64,000 nt of DNA from Pseudogracilibacillus sp037071985 (GCF_037071985.1 NZ_JAXHDF010000005.1:124001-188000); one strand, 5' to 3'; shown: positions 48,917 through 57,346, counted from the first letter of the stretch. Program-made: numbers and translations. Notes: generated by a model not told the origin, from the letters alone.

Positions 48917-49183
48917 TTAAATTTCAATACCTCGTTTATTGAGTTCGTTTTTCCAAAACACCTTTATATCTTCCTCGCAATGCTCCATTGCATCTTCCCA
49001 AGTTGGCCATCTTCCGTGTTCATCGTAAAATACATATTGGTAATGTAGGCTTTCCTGATTGTGTGGTAACTTTTCGTCATGCTCTGTAGCACATACTTTG
49101 CATTTTCCATCCGCCACATTATCCAACATCATGAATCCTGTGTTTTTTGTGATGTGCCCATCTTTTCGTATCATCCGCTTCAC
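48917..49183 (-). CDS. Early phage protein with Cys pair, unknown
   Basis: 88 residues. CKVCATEHDEKLPHN gives one C-x2-C and nearby His residues; HYQYVFYDEHGRWPTWEDAM follows. Could be a small metal protein. Located near the head of the early operon. Confidence 0.55.
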   Translation of the reverse strand: MKRMIRKDGHITKNTGFMMLDNVADGKCKVCATEHDEKLPHNQESLHYQYVFYDEHGRWPTWEDAMEHCEEDIKVFWKNELNKRGIEI

Positions 49184-49187
49184 CTCT

Positions 49188-49337
49188 CTATCGATTTCGC
49201 AATCTATTATTTAATGCTTCTTTATAATCTAGTAATCTTTGATGACGATATTTGTTTTTGCCTTTTTTTGTTTCCCTATTTCCATAAAGCGCGACTTTCC
49301 TTGTGTAGTATTCAATTCGCTTTATGTCTTTGTCCAT
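49188..49337 (-). CDS. First early gene: 49-residue basic protein
   Basis: Reads MDKDIKRIEYYTRKVALYGN and ends in a basic helix (LLDYKEALNNRLRNR). CGAGGTGATTAA precedes ATG 49337. First gene after the leftward early promoter, where small repressor antagonists (Cro, antirepressor) often lie. No HTH is evident. Confidence 0.6.
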   Translation of the reverse strand: MDKDIKRIEYYTRKVALYGNRETKKGKNKYRHQRLLDYKEALNNRLRNR

Positions 49338-49364
49338 TTAATCACCTCGTTTTCCGTTTTATTT

Positions 49365-49464
49365 TATTTCATTTGTGATTACTCTTAACACTAATTTATC
49401 ACATATGAGATATTTGTCAATAGTTTTGTAGATTTTTATTGATTGTTTATTTCATTTGTGATAA
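49365..49464. promoter_or_regulatory. Lysogeny switch: divergent promoters and three repressor operators
   Basis: Three related 17-bp sites: 49365-49381 and 49448-49464 (TATTTCATTTGTGAT-T/A-A), and 49396-49412 in inverse (TATCTCATATGTGATAA), all with a TCA-N3-TGTGA-like dyad. Leftward promoter on the minus strand: TTGACA, 16-bp spacer, TAAATT, with the middle operator in the spacer. Rightward: TTGTCA (49414-49419), 17 bp, TATTGA (49437-49442), for the repressor gene, with the third operator just downstream. Confidence 0.75.
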
Positions 49465-49487
49465 TTTAAGGTTAGGAGGTGAATAGA

Positions 49488-49985
49488 TTGCACACTAGAA
49501 TAAAAGATATTCGGGCTGAAATAGGTATGAACCAGGCTGATTTTGCTAAGTCTTTGGGGATTGGCCAATCTACATTAGGTATGTTAGAAGTTGGTAAAAG
49601 AGATATTTTAGATAGACACATTAAAACCATTTGCTCTATTTATAACGTAAATGAACATTGGCTCCGTACAGGTGAAGGTGAAATGTTTATCGAAAACGAT
49701 TCGACTATTATTGCGGAATTATCTACTGAATACAAATTAGATGCAATTGATCAGAAAATTATTGAACACTATGTAAAGTTAGATGAACAATCTCGACAAG
49801 TAATTAAAAAAGAAGTGGTTTCTCTCGCTAAACAGATCATGAATTTAGAAGAAATTGCTGCAACTTCTGAAGTAGATCCTATCGAACAAGAATTGGAAAG
49901 TTACCGCATAGAACTAGAAGCTGAAGAAAAAGGGGCAACATCGTCAGCTTACGACGATTTAAACGAAGGAAAAGAGTCGAGTTGA
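49488..49985 (+). CDS. CI-type phage repressor (XRE family)
   Basis: 165 residues from TTG 49488; AGGAGGTGA lies nine bases before it, whereas a GTG at 49479 is inside that site. HTH_3: IKDIRAEIGMNQADFAKSLG then IGQSTLGMLEVGKRD. The C-terminal half is a helical acidic region (KLDAIDQKIIEHYVKLDEQSRQ) with no Peptidase_S24 (S/K) core. So induction probably needs an antirepressor or an indirect signal rather than RecA-stimulated self-cleavage. Confidence 0.85.
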   Translation: MHTRIKDIRAEIGMNQADFAKSLGIGQSTLGMLEVGKRDILDRHIKTICSIYNVNEHWLRTGEGEMFIENDSTIIAELSTEYKLDAIDQKIIEHYVKLDEQSRQVIKKEVVSLAKQIMNLEEIAATSEVDPIEQELESYRIELEAEEKGATSSAYDDLNEGKESS

Positions 49986-50059
49986 GAAATGAAAAAGAAA
50001 CATAGTGAGTGAGCATATGCTTACTCTCTACGTTTCAATATTTATTACGAGGTGAATAT

Positions 50060-51223
50060 ATGGCCACTTATAGAGAATTGCCTAGTGGTAGGATACAGGC
50101 AAGAGTATTTCACGATGGTACTTATAAGAGCATTGGAACATTCGAAACTAAAAAAGAGGCTGAAATAAAAGCAGGTGAAGCCGAGAGAAGGATTTACTAT
50201 GGTGAAGGTTTTATTGATCGCGACATGCCGCTTCAGGTTGTTATCGATGAGTGGTTCGATGAAAAAGCTGGAACAATAAAAGATAGAACAAGGACATCTT
50301 TAGAAGCGATAAAGAGATTGCATATCGAACCGTTTTTCGGAAAAAAGAAGCTTTTTAAGTTAAGAAGGAAAGATGTTGTCGATTGGGTAACTCATTATAG
50401 GAATTTAAAAAATAAAGATGGCACCTTTAAATTTGCATATAATACAAGGTTAAATATTTTGGCCACATTAAAAGATATTTTTAATTATGCCATTTATGAT
50501 ATGGAAATATTGTCTAAAAGTCCTGCGGGTAGAGTTAGTGTTCCGCGTAATGATGTGGATACTAAGAAGGTAATAAAATATTATAACTTGAATGACCTTG
50601 AAACGTTATTGGACTTCTTAAAGGATTATGAGCCTGATCGATATAAAGAATATAGATTACATTATACATTATTGTATTTTCTTTCTCGTACAGGCTTACG
50701 GATTGGTGAAGCGCTCGGTTTAACCTGGGGGGATTTTGATGGGGAACGAATCGATGTTAATAAACAAGCTTCCAGGGACGACAAAAATAATCTATCTATT
50801 ATTTCGCCCAAGACTCTGTCATCTTATAGAAGTATTCGCATAGATGAGGAAACATCTCAACTATTAAGGGATTTTAGAAGAATTCAAAATAAAATGATAT
50901 TAAAGCATGATAATTTTCACCGCAATAAACATATGGCCATCTTCCAAAATCATGATGGTACACACCTTATTCCTTCCACTATTAGAAATTCATTAAGAAG
51001 GTATTGTAATATGTGCGGGATAGAATACAAGGCACTTCATGCATTTCGTCATAGCCATGCAATTATTTCACTTGAAGCTGGCGCAAGTTTATTATATATT
51101 TCTAGGCGATTAGGACATGGCACAATAAAAACAACCGCCGATACTTATTTAGATATTACAAATCAATTTGAAGAAGATGAATTGCATAAGATTTCTAACG
51201 TTTTCAATAGGAACATGGCATAA
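50060..51223 (+). CDS. Tyrosine recombinase (phage integrase)
   Basis: 387 residues from ATG 50060 after CGAGGTGAATAT; an upstream start would add 17 residues with no ribosome site. Arm-binding N-terminus (YRELPSGRIQARVFHDGTYK), SAM-like core-binding domain, catalytic domain with R in TGLRIGEALGLTWGDF, H-x-x-R in HAFRHSHAII, LGHGTIKTTADTYLD with the final Tyr. Acts at attR next to it and attL. Lies 66-100 bp from the attachment core. Confidence 0.95.
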   Translation: MATYRELPSGRIQARVFHDGTYKSIGTFETKKEAEIKAGEAERRIYYGEGFIDRDMPLQVVIDEWFDEKAGTIKDRTRTSLEAIKRLHIEPFFGKKKLFKLRRKDVVDWVTHYRNLKNKDGTFKFAYNTRLNILATLKDIFNYAIYDMEILSKSPAGRVSVPRNDVDTKKVIKYYNLNDLETLLDFLKDYEPDRYKEYRLHYTLLYFLSRTGLRIGEALGLTWGDFDGERIDVNKQASRDDKNNLSIISPKTLSSYRSIRIDEETSQLLRDFRRIQNKMILKHDNFHRNKHMAIFQNHDGTHLIPSTIRNSLRRYCNMCGIEYKALHAFRHSHAIISLEAGASLLYISRRLGHGTIKTTADTYLDITNQFEEDELHKISNVFNRNMA

Positions 51224-51227
51224 AGTT

Positions 51228-51297
51228 GGCACGTATCATTTTCAGGAAAAATGAAATACCCCTAGGATGCTGTCGTATCAATGGGTATCAACGTGCC
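51228..51297. promoter_or_regulatory. Inverted GGCACGT...ACGTGCC near attR (arm sites and possible terminator)
   Basis: GGCACGT (51228-51234) and ACGTGCC (51291-51297) are followed by CTTTTT. The 56-nt interior contains a smaller stem (CATTTT/AAAATG). It may end the integrase transcript weakly in the lysogen, and its GGCACG hexamers match those near attL. Confidence 0.45.
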
Positions 51298-52355
51298 CTT
51301 TTTCCATCACTCCCTATCGTATGCATATGAAGATCTCCACGGATTTGTTCTCTTTCCAATAGTTCTACGTCATTATTTATAAAAGTCTCGATTTCCCCTT
51401 TATCTTCACGCATTTCCGGTGGAATATACCGAACACCAAAATGTTTAAAAAACTCTTTTTCTGAATTAAAATGCAATATTTCTCCCGTTTCTTCTACTTC
51501 AACGCCATATTCATTTATTTTTTCTCCACGTGATTTAGCAAGTTGACGCATCTTCACATTATGCTCCTTGGAACCTGTAAAATGATGAAGCGTCGTATAA
51601 AACTCCTCTTCACTAACTAATCTAAAATCAACATTGACTCCATATTGTTCATCGAGTGTGACAGAAACTTTTGTATCCCCGCTAGCTATCACTTCTTTTA
51701 TAAACTCCATTTTCATTATTGCTTCACGTACTTTTTCATAATCGTCAGTTGCAATGATAAAATCTATATCTTTAATTGTTTCTTTCATGCGCCGTAAACT
51801 TCCTGCAAGGCTAAATTGTTTAATTTCTGGTATCGTTTGTAAATACTCTTCTACTACGTAAGCAAGTTCCAACATATAGGCAACTGGTAAACGTTCAGGG
51901 CGCTTCAATTGATTATTTAGTGCTTCCGCAATATTTTCAGCCGATTTTTTCCCAAAACCTTTCACCTTTTCAACTTTTCCTTCCAAACAAGCGTTTTTCA
52001 AAGACTCCGCATCAATAACATCGAGTTCCTTATATAGAACTGCTAGTCTTTTTCCTCCTAAACCTGGAAGCTTCAATAACGGTACAAGTCCTGCAGGAAT
52101 TTCAGCCTCTAGACTTTTTAATGTCTCGGACGTACCAGTTTCTATAAATTCCTGGATTAACTCATTTGTCCCTTTTCCTATTCCTGGAATCGTCGTAAAA
52201 TCTTGAATTTCATTTAAGGAACGAACATCTTGTTCCAAGCCTTGGGCAGCTTTTCTGTATGCAGCTATTCGAAAAGGATTTTCTCCTTTTAGTTCCATAT
52301 AAGTTGCAATCTTTTCAAGTAAGCGAATCAAATCCTTCTTATTTATTTGCGACAT
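51288..52355 (-). CDS. polX: PolX N-terminal fragment: polymerase domain ending in phage DNA
   Basis: 355 residues from ATG 52355 (AAAGGGGCAATACAG upstream; a longer frame is rejected). Seen: helical domain GENPFRIAAYRKAAQGL, HhH motifs TTIPGIGKGTNELIQEF and LPGLGGKRLAVLYKEL, palm SLAGSLRRMKETIKDIDFII with the paired aspartates and VNVDFRLV with the third. The PHP motif starts RGDLHMHT then leaves into phage sequence. It could make a polymerase without PHP exonuclease. Base-excision repair would then lack its 3'-processing activity. Intact protein is about 570 residues. Confidence 0.94.
   Translation of the reverse strand: MSQINKKDLIRLLEKIATYMELKGENPFRIAAYRKAAQGLEQDVRSLNEIQDFTTIPGIGKGTNELIQEFIETGTSETLKSLEAEIPAGLVPLLKLPGLGGKRLAVLYKELDVIDAESLKNACLEGKVEKVKGFGKKSAENIAEALNNQLKRPERLPVAYMLELAYVVEEYLQTIPEIKQFSLAGSLRRMKETIKDIDFIIATDDYEKVREAIMKMEFIKEVIASGDTKVSVTLDEQYGVNVDFRLVSEEEFYTTLHHFTGSKEHNVKMRQLAKSRGEKINEYGVEVEETGEILHFNSEKEFFKHFGVRYIPPEMREDKGEIETFINNDVELLEREQIRGDLHMHTIGSDGKRAR
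51304..51325. other. attR (right attachment site) in polX
   Basis: CCATCACTCC-CTATC-GTATGCA; see attL for the comparison. The polX frame runs 51325 to 51288 through phage sequence and ends K-R-A-R-stop, so the phage supplies the stop codon. Confidence 0.8.
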
Positions 52356-52426
52356 CTGTATTGCCCCTTTCCATCTCATATAAAAAGACTGATACACCAC
52401 GTATTCAGTCTTCATTACTTTTTTAT

Positions 52427-52978
52427 TTATGAAAAAATACTCAATACTTTAGTAAACCACAAGTTTTCTATCGCACTGGATAAAAACGGTGTATGTTCAA
52501 TAATAAGTGTTGCAAGGAATGAGCTTTTCAGTTTTACTTGAATTGCCTCCATCGGCAGAAGTGCAGCAATATATAATATAAGGAATGTAATAAGATATAC
52601 TTCCAGAAAACCTAATACAGCACCTAATATTTTATTGAACGAGCGTAACACCGGCAAGTTCGCGACAAAGTCAAACATCGAAGCGACAATTTGCAAAATA
52701 ATCTTAGTAGCAAAAAAGATAATAGCAAAAGCAATTGCGTTATAAAATGCATTTTCTAACGGCATACTATTTAAAAATACTGCCCAAACTTTATCTGAAC
52801 CCAATTCAGGATATGGAATCCAAAGTGAAAGATGTCCAGCAAGTTTACGGAAGTATAAAATTGCTACAATAAAAGAAACAATAAAACCGATTAAATGCAT
52901 TAACTGTAAAATAAACCCTCGTTTAAGCCCCATAAAAAAACCAAATATAAGTACAAGTAAAATAAATATTGATATCAT
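52427..52978 (-). CDS. CvpA family membrane protein
   Basis: 183 residues with four membrane segments (about 1-22, 26-44, 75-100, 115-140). MISIFILLVLIFGFFMGLKRG is the usual start of CvpA/YshB proteins. Role in B. subtilis is not known; the E. coli relative is needed for colicin V production. It follows zapA without a gap. Confidence 0.88.
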   Translation of the reverse strand: MISIFILLVLIFGFFMGLKRGFILQLMHLIGFIVSFIVAILYFRKLAGHLSLWIPYPELGSDKVWAVFLNSMPLENAFYNAIAFAIIFFATKIILQIVASMFDFVANLPVLRSFNKILGAVLGFLEVYLITFLILYIAALLPMEAIQVKLKSSFLATLIIEHTPFLSSAIENLWFTKVLSIFS

Positions 52979-53242
52979 TTAATTTTCCTCTTCTATTAAT
53001 GTTTCTAAATCCTCGTAATCCGCTTTTAGTTTTAAATAATCATTCATCGTATTAATTGCAGTGAGTACAGCTAGCTTCGTCGTATCTAAATGTTTATTAT
53101 TTTCATAGATCTCCATCATTTTATCATTTACTAACTTAGCAACCAATTCCATATGTTCCTTAGATTCTGTACCAACTATTGTATATTTCCTTCTATTAAT
53201 TTTAACTTCAATTTTTTTACGTTCTTCATTTTCCTGAGTCAC
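52979..53242 (-). CDS. zapA: Cell division protein ZapA
   Basis: 87 residues from GTG 53242; AGGGAGG nine bases upstream decides this start. ZapA features: VKINRRKYTIVGTESKEHMELVAKLVNDKM then TTKLAVLTAINTMNDYLKLK, a tetramer-forming coiled coil. Stabilises the FtsZ ring. First gene of the zapA-cvpA-polX-mutS2 operon. Confidence 0.92.
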   Translation of the reverse strand: MTQENEERKKIEVKINRRKYTIVGTESKEHMELVAKLVNDKMMEIYENNKHLDTTKLAVLTAINTMNDYLKLKADYEDLETLIEEEN

Positions 53243-53392
53243 ACCAACGTTCCTCCCTGCTAAAGACTGGTAACGCACCCTAGTCTAAGCTGTGATCGAG
53301 CTCTTCTAAATAATTTTCTATACAATCAACTAGAAAGTGGTACAATTAATTTTAACATGAAAAAGGACTTTTAGGAAACGGTATATATTTTT

Positions 53393-53398
53393 TATAAT
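53393..53398 (+). promoter_or_regulatory. -10 element for rnhC
   Basis: TATAAT 25 bp before the rnhC start; no clear -35. The gap 53243-53392 holds the divergent zapA promoter region, where I see no further feature. Confidence 0.4.
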
Positions 53399-53422
53399 AC
53401 GATCATTAAAGGAATGAATTAT

Positions 53423-54352
53423 ATGGGTCAAATTACACAAAGTTTTACGAAACAAACCATTCAAAAAATGAAAGAATCATATCAAAATTGCCTGGAGAAT
53501 GCACCCCAAGGAGCAATTTTTCGTGCACGAACGAAAAATGCTGTCATTACTGCATATAATTCAGGAAAAGTGCTTTTTCAAGGTGCAAAACCGGAAGTAG
53601 AAATAGAAAATTGGGATACAGACGGATTGCAAATGAAAAATAAAGCGAGCAAAAATACAGCCTCAAAGATATATCATCCACCCCAATCATTGTTTTTAAG
53701 TAGCCATATTGGTTCGGATGAGTCAGGGACTGGTGATTACTTTGGTCCGATTACTACTTGCGCGGTCTACGTAAATGCGGAACAGATAGAGTTATTAAAA
53801 GAAATGGGCATTCAAGATTCCAAAAAAATTACAGATAATACTATTGAACTTCTATCAAAAGGGTTAGTGGAACTAAATATTCCTTACTCCTTGATGATTT
53901 TACATAACGAGAAATATAATGTACTCCAGTCACGTGGCTGGTCACAGGGGAAAATGAAAACGATGCTTCATCATGCTGTTATTGAGCGATTATTAGATAA
54001 GATCGGTGACGCACCCTACGATGGTATTTTAATCGACCAATTTTGCGATCCTTCTATTTATCTAAAACACTTAGGTACAGAAGGGAAAAAACTCGCTGAC
54101 AAAACATATTTCATGACCAAAGCTGAATCTTATTCCATTGCAGTAGCTGCAGGATCAGTCATTGCCAGAGCAAGCTTTGTAAAAGAAATGGATCGGTTAT
54201 CCGAAATGGTTGGATTTGATCTATTGAAAGGTGCTTCTCAAAAAGTGGATCAATTGGCAGCTGAAGTGATCCGTGCCAAAGGGGAGACTGTGTTACCTAA
54301 AATTGCGAAAGTCCATTTTGCAAATACGGAGAAAGCGAGAAGATATTTGTAA
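53423..54352 (+). CDS. rnhC: Ribonuclease HIII
   Basis: 309 residues from ATG 53423 (AAAGGA nine bases upstream; ATG 53414 is too close). N-terminal TBP-like substrate-binding domain, then the type 2 RNase H core: SSHIGSDESGTGDYFGPI with catalytic D and E, ILIDQFCDP and the late YSIAVAAGSVIARASFV. Removes RNA from RNA/DNA hybrids. Divergent from zapA as in B. subtilis. Confidence 0.95.
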   Translation: MGQITQSFTKQTIQKMKESYQNCLENAPQGAIFRARTKNAVITAYNSGKVLFQGAKPEVEIENWDTDGLQMKNKASKNTASKIYHPPQSLFLSSHIGSDESGTGDYFGPITTCAVYVNAEQIELLKEMGIQDSKKITDNTIELLSKGLVELNIPYSLMILHNEKYNVLQSRGWSQGKMKTMLHHAVIERLLDKIGDAPYDGILIDQFCDPSIYLKHLGTEGKKLADKTYFMTKAESYSIAVAAGSVIARASFVKEMDRLSEMVGFDLLKGASQKVDQLAAEVIRAKGETVLPKIAKVHFANTEKARRYL

Positions 54353-54361
54353 TTTTGAAAA

Positions 54362-54391
54362 CTTAGCCCCTGCTGAAGAGCAAGGGCTAAG
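54362..54391 (+). terminator. Hairpin after rnhC
   Basis: A 13-bp stem (CTTAGCCCCTGCT and complement, one mismatch) with loop GAAG, but no T run. Probably an mRNA-stabilising or inefficient terminator. The following 130 bp up to the DedA gene contain nothing else I can support. Confidence 0.5.
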
Positions 54392-54519
54392 CCACAATGT
54401 TAATTAAAACGTCCATAATCTTATTCGAAGACATGCTACTCCTGTCTCGCTTCCTTTATCTATGAAAATATTTTCTCGGAAAAAAGAGTATAAGAATGTC
54501 CATTTGAAGCTGCCTTCCT

Positions 54520-55131
54520 TTATATTTGCTTTCTACGTTTATGAATATAGAGAAAAATCAAAAATACAAGACCAGTAGCAATTAAAACATAAGCAAATTT
54601 TGAATAAACTTCTAAAAATCCGAGTATATCAATCCATGACGCCCCTAATACAGTACCAACTATTACGAGCAAAGCATTCCAAATAATAGTCCCAATCATT
54701 GTAAGAAGTAAAAATAACCAAAACGTCATTCCCGACATCCCTGCCGGAATAGAAATAAGACTTCTAACAATTGGAACCATTCTACAGAAAAACACTGCTG
54801 CATAGCCATGCTTATCAAACCAAGCTTTTGCCATATGCAAATCTTGCTTTTTCAAACGAATAATCGACTGCCAGCGCTCGATAATTATTTCCAATCTTTC
54901 CACATGAATGAGTCTGCCCATGCCATACAAAATAATTGCCCCTAAAATGGACCCTGTCGTTGCGGTAATAATGACGCCGAATACGGATAAATTTGTATAG
55001 GTTGTCATAAATCCACTAAACAACAGAATTACTTCAGAAGGTACCGGCGGAAAAACATTTTCTAATGCCATCATCAATAAAACACCGGCATAACCAAACT
55101 TTTCTAACATCTCTATAACCCAATCTTGCAT
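54520..55131 (-). CDS. DedA family membrane protein
   Basis: 203 residues. DedA/SNARE-associated signature: ENVFPPVPSEVILLFSGF, YGMGRLIH and FFCRMVPIVRSLISIPAGMSGM. Members flip or transport undecaprenyl phosphate/phospholipids. Start ATG 55131 after GGAGGAGTCCAT. Confidence 0.9.
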   Translation of the reverse strand: MQDWVIEMLEKFGYAGVLLMMALENVFPPVPSEVILLFSGFMTTYTNLSVFGVIITATTGSILGAIILYGMGRLIHVERLEIIIERWQSIIRLKKQDLHMAKAWFDKHGYAAVFFCRMVPIVRSLISIPAGMSGMTFWLFLLLTMIGTIIWNALLVIVGTVLGASWIDILGFLEVYSKFAYVLIATGLVFLIFLYIHKRRKQI

Positions 55132-55203
55132 ATGGACTCCTCCATTAACTAAGCATGTACACTAGTATATGAATTGGATAGCCGCTTTCATGCCGAAAGA
55201 AAA

Positions 55204-55228
55204 AACCCTTGTCCAAATAACAAGGGTT
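55204..55228 (-). terminator. Terminator after the Pit transporter gene
   Basis: AACCCTTGT-tatttgg-ACAAGGGTT followed by T-rich sequence on the minus strand. It ends the DUF47-pit operon. Confidence 0.85.
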
Positions 55229-55247
55229 AATAATACCTTACAATCAA

Positions 55248-56246
55248 TTAGAAAAACAGATTAAGTATCATGTAACTAATGCCCGCAATCGTTGCTGATA
55301 TTGGTAACGTAATAAACCAAGTTATTAGCATCGTTTGGGCTGTTCCCCATTTTACACCCCGTAATCGATGGGAAGTTCCTACACCAAGAATTGACGAAGA
55401 AATAACATGGGTGGTACTAACCGGTAAATGAATGAAAGTTGCACCAAAGATGACCGCTGCACCTGTAATATCCGCTGCTACACCGTTGACAGGTCGTATT
55501 TTCATAATCTTACCGCCGACTGTTTTAATAATTTTCCATCCGCCCATTGCTGTACCTAATGCCATAGCAAGCGCACAAATAAATTGTACCCATGTTTGAA
55601 TATCATCAGATGATTGATAATTATTAACGATCAATGCCATTGTAATAATACCCATCGCTTTTTGAGCATCATTGGTACCATGAGAATATGCCTGTAAAGC
55701 AGCTGTAGCAATTTGAATACTTCTAAATCTTCTGTTTGTCTTCGATAAATTATTATTTCTAAAGACTACTTTAAAAATGCTGTATACGATAAAGCCAACA
55801 GAAAAAGCAAGTAAAGGCGAAGCGATAAGTGCGACTATTATTGTCAAGAATCCACTATAGTTTAAAGCACTAAATCCTGCTGCAGCAATGGCAGCACCCG
55901 CAATTGAACCAATTAATGCATGGGAAGAGCTACTAGGAATCCCGTAATACCATGTAATTAGATTCCATGCAATGGCGGCGATTAATGCAGCAATAATTAC
56001 CAAAGACCCATTATCCAATGTGAACGGATCAACAATGTCTTTTGTGATAGTCTTCGCGACACCAGTAAAAGTCATTGCTCCGATAAAGTTCATCACAGAA
56101 GCTAATATGATTGCGCTTCTTGGTGTCAAAGCCTTAGTCGAAACGGAAGTTGCAATGGAATTAGCTGTATCATGAAATCCATTAATAAAATCAAAAGCGA
56201 CAGCTAAAAGTACAATTAGTAATGTTATTAACAGTAGTGTATCCAT
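55248..56246 (-). CDS. pit: Pit-type inorganic phosphate transporter
   Basis: 332 residues, about ten membrane segments. The PiT signature repeats are FDFINGFHDTANSIATSVST near the start and AYSHGTNDAQKAMG plus ADITGAAVIFGATFIHLPVSTTH in the second half. Cation-coupled low-affinity phosphate uptake. Second gene of an operon with DUF47. Confidence 0.94.
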   Translation of the reverse strand: MDTLLLITLLIVLLAVAFDFINGFHDTANSIATSVSTKALTPRSAIILASVMNFIGAMTFTGVAKTITKDIVDPFTLDNGSLVIIAALIAAIAWNLITWYYGIPSSSSHALIGSIAGAAIAAAGFSALNYSGFLTIIVALIASPLLAFSVGFIVYSIFKVVFRNNNLSKTNRRFRSIQIATAALQAYSHGTNDAQKAMGIITMALIVNNYQSSDDIQTWVQFICALAMALGTAMGGWKIIKTVGGKIMKIRPVNGVAADITGAAVIFGATFIHLPVSTTHVISSSILGVGTSHRLRGVKWGTAQTMLITWFITLPISATIAGISYMILNLFF

Positions 56247-56261
56247 TATTTAAATTGCTCC

Positions 56262-56879
56262 TTAAGCATTTTTCATGATGATAGCTTCAAATGTATTTGC
56301 CACATTCTCACAGCAATCTGCAACATCCTCAAGCTGTTCATAAATCTCTTTATATTTAATTAGTTGAATTGGATCTTTTTCTACTTGAAATAAATCTTTA
56401 ATAGATGCGCGGTGAACCGTATCACATTTTGACTCATAATCTTTAATCTTTATTGCATGTCGTCTAATTTGAAGTAATTTTTTCTTTGATAATAAACCAA
56501 CAGATTTATCAATTTCAATGACACTATGTTGAATTGCCTCAACGAATTTTAACATATAGTCATCAGCCACATATATTGAATACATATCAAATAAAGCAGC
56601 AGTATGCTCTAATCCATCCAAAACATCATCCATATGCATTGCCAACGCTAAAATGTCTTCTCTCTCAATAGGCGTAATAAAAACCTTATTCAAATCTTGA
56701 ATAACTTGATGAACGAATGAATCTCCCTTGGTTTCGAATTCTTTCATTTTTTCTGAGAAATACTTAATATCTTTTTCTGACTTTAACTTATATTCAGCAA
56801 AAAAATTAGTACTTTCTACAAGATTTGCCGATATATTGTTTAAATGATCGAAAAATTTATCTTCCTTTTTGAATATCAT
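56262..56879 (-). CDS. DUF47 (PhoU-like) Pit accessory protein
   Basis: 205 residues, a PhoU-like helical bundle with FFAEYKLKSEKDIKYFSEKM, MKEFETKGDSFVHQVIQDLN and EREDILALAMHMDDVLDGLE. Co-expressed with Pit transporters and thought to regulate them. Starts the operon, 15 bp before pit. Confidence 0.92.
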   Translation of the reverse strand: MIFKKEDKFFDHLNNISANLVESTNFFAEYKLKSEKDIKYFSEKMKEFETKGDSFVHQVIQDLNKVFITPIEREDILALAMHMDDVLDGLEHTAALFDMYSIYVADDYMLKFVEAIQHSVIEIDKSVGLLSKKKLLQIRRHAIKIKDYESKCDTVHRASIKDLFQVEKDPIQLIKYKEIYEQLEDVADCCENVANTFEAIIMKNA

Positions 56880-56938
56880 AGCTCTATCCCCACCTTACAA
56901 AAATTACACCTCAATAATAATAGCGTATTTTGTCAAAA

Positions 56939-56982
56939 TTAACATAGAATTCACCTATATTTAACATAAAATTTACAATTGG
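56939..56982. promoter_or_regulatory. Four 11-bp-spaced Pho boxes upstream of DUF47-pit
   Basis: TTAACA (56939), TTCACC (56950), TTAACA (56961), TTTACA (56972): four boxes with exact 11-bp periodicity, matching TT[ACT]A[CT]A for PhoP except the last base of the second. They lie about 60-100 bp upstream of the DUF47 start, on the strand opposite to the gene. PhoP control by phosphate is inferred. Confidence 0.7.
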
Positions 56983-57083
56983 CATCGGACAGGAGAGAAA
57001 TATTGGAGGATTATACAATTTATTCTTGATAATAAGCGAGTTCTATTAATGAGCGGTAGCCGTTTATAATTAATAATTTATTG

Positions 57084-57162
57084 TGGTGAGCCATTTTACG
57101 AAATATGGGAGCTGCTTTACGAAGATGTGTGCTAATATTCGAAAATGGGAGCCACTTTTACG
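57084..57162 (+). repeat. Degenerate tandem repeats (about 20 bp unit)
   Basis: Four variants of rTGGGAGCcacTTTTACGaa: 57085-57102, 57104-57123, 57127-57143 and 57144-57162, in one orientation. The rest of the gap 56983-57346 is AT-rich with no gene. Such repeats resemble scattered intergenic elements; no function is evident. Confidence 0.45.
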
Positions 57163-57346
57163 GTTTGTAATTAAATTAATTGAATGAATCATCATAAATA
57201 AAGAAAGGTTTGCGTTTTATAATTTTCCAATTGTTTTTTAATTTCCTTTCGTGTCTCATCCAATATATTAACATTTGGCAATTGATAAAATATACGTTAG
57301 CAATAGTATCAACAATTATCGGAAAGTTTTAGATACTTTAATCAAA

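Larger units (their letters stand above)
13438..51325. mobile_element. Complete siphophage prophage integrated in polX
   Basis: About 37.9 kb between imperfect attachment sites in polX. All modules are present: tyrosine integrase, repressor, early/replication genes, late regulator, cos-type packaging (HNH, TerS, TerL), portal, protease, HK97 capsid, connectors, major tail protein, frameshifted chaperones, tape measure, Dit, DGR cassette, tail endopeptidase/fibre, XhlA-like protein, holin, amidase. No structural or integrase gene is visibly broken, so it may be inducible. The repressor lacks a LexA-type self-cleavage domain. Confidence 0.95.

Noticed and set aside
13721..51223. tRNA gene as phage attachment target or phage-encoded tRNA
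   Set aside because: No cloverleaf-like sequence seen at either junction or in the prophage; the junctions lie in polX coding sequence.
57084..57162. CRISPR array
   Set aside because: Repeats are degenerate, only four, with no regular unique spacers and no cas genes in the window.
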